Below are positions 63,394 through 64,000 of a stretch of 64,000 nt of DNA, one piece after another. The stretch is from Odontocerum albicorne (lineage: Eukaryota > Arthropoda > Insecta > Trichoptera > Odontoceridae), in assembly GCA_949825065.1 (NCBI GenBank), contig OX463839.1, positions 32,249,540-32,313,539 of the forward strand. Reading direction: 5' to 3'. The notes under the pieces are model-generated. The model had not been told where the DNA came from. It saw only the letters and a program-made list of their open reading frames with translations, and searched no databases. The number at the start of each line of letters is the position of its first letter. Positions within the stretch are counted from its first letter, which is position 1. The translations under genes and the position numbers were made by a program.

Positions 63394-64000
63394 AAATAAA
63401 AGCATTCTCACAATAATATGAGTTAAAACCATAATCAACAAAAAAAACATATTTTCGAAGGATCTATTTTTATGTCAGCCACCTACAAGCGACACCCGAA
63501 TAATAAATAAAGATACCCGGCCCTGTATTTCTTTAATGGAGTTCTCCTATTTTTATATCCTTTTTGTGATTTAAATACCTTTATTAGGCTCTTCGTAACC
63601 AGTTAATAGAATCATTTTGTATGTACATAACGCAGGATCATAAATTATATTTTTTATGACAATGCTCCGAGGATAACAAATAAGTACGAGGATATTATGT
63701 TATGGTGTACGAGTACACTCACTACTCGGTGGTATACTCGTACAGTCAAGTCATGGTGTATCGATGGGATCTTTATTTTATTTATATTATTACGAGTATA
63801 AAATATCTCAGAAAATGTCACATTTATTATACTTAAATAAAAATATTACTTTAAAGCAATGACTTCATATTCGCATAATATTATATTATCTTTAGTGACA
63901 AAGATTGAATTGATAAATTTAAGTATTTTATATAGTTATTAAGAATATTAAGATGTACTCGTACAATAGATTATAAATACGGCTTCATTATGTTTTATAT
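63394..64000. other. AT-rich intergenic DNA rich in TACTCGTA
   Basis: Four copies of TACTCGTA/TACGAGTA at 63708, 63735, 63791 and 63956. No gene was recognised. Confidence 0.5.

Overview
This is a eukaryotic nuclear window, AT-rich and intron-rich, packed with insect-type mobile elements: many mariner families, Tigger and piggyBac DNA transposons, RTE-like and Jockey/I-like non-LTR retrotransposons, and tRNA-headed SINEs. It is almost certainly an arthropod and most likely an insect. I cannot fix the order from sequence alone. There is no operon structure, CRISPR array or prokaryotic signal.

One host gene is fully supported. It is a UBE3C-type HECT ubiquitin-protein ligase on the + strand, from the ATG at 2721 to the stop at 35572-35574. 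I resolved 18 coding exons by hand. All introns are GT-AG, all phases join in frame, and the predicted protein is about 1123 residues with the catalytic HECT cysteine at about residue 1091. The gene looks functional although its introns hold most of the transposons in the window.

Layout. Bases 1-2160: 5' part of a Jockey/I-type LINE on the minus strand (intact ORF1, then the ORF2 endonuclease running off the edge), head to head with the ligase gene. Bases 2721-35574: the ligase gene. Its intron 2 holds an irritans-like mariner. Intron 3 holds a mariner relic. Intron 4 holds a MITE and a Tigger element. Intron 7 holds a deleted mariner, an RTE-like LINE split by a piggyBac-type MITE, and a full-length decayed mariner. 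Intron 10 holds a piggyBac MITE, a decayed piggyBac, and two near-identical mariners in inverted orientation around a third mariner. Introns 13 and 16 hold relics and a foldback MITE.

Bases 35575-64000 contain no recognisable host gene. They hold a deletion-derivative mariner (36161-37165), an intact-ORF mariner (39282-40568) that belongs to the same family as the two intron-10 copies, fragments of two LINE families, tRNA-headed SINEs, a 1.7-kb segment bounded by inverted repeats, a perfect 682-bp hexanucleotide array of TATGGG, a 34-bp minisatellite with 8 units, and a 460-bp hAT-type MITE with a large internal hairpin. The 8-mer TACTCGTA (either strand) is conspicuously frequent after 43.8 kb.

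No new multi-gene system is evident. The strongest unusual features are the recently active mariner family (one intact 339-codon transposase plus two one-stop siblings), the intronic inverted pair that could form a 1.29-kb double-stranded RNA stem in the ligase pre-mRNA, the unbroken hexamer array, and the enriched 8-mer.
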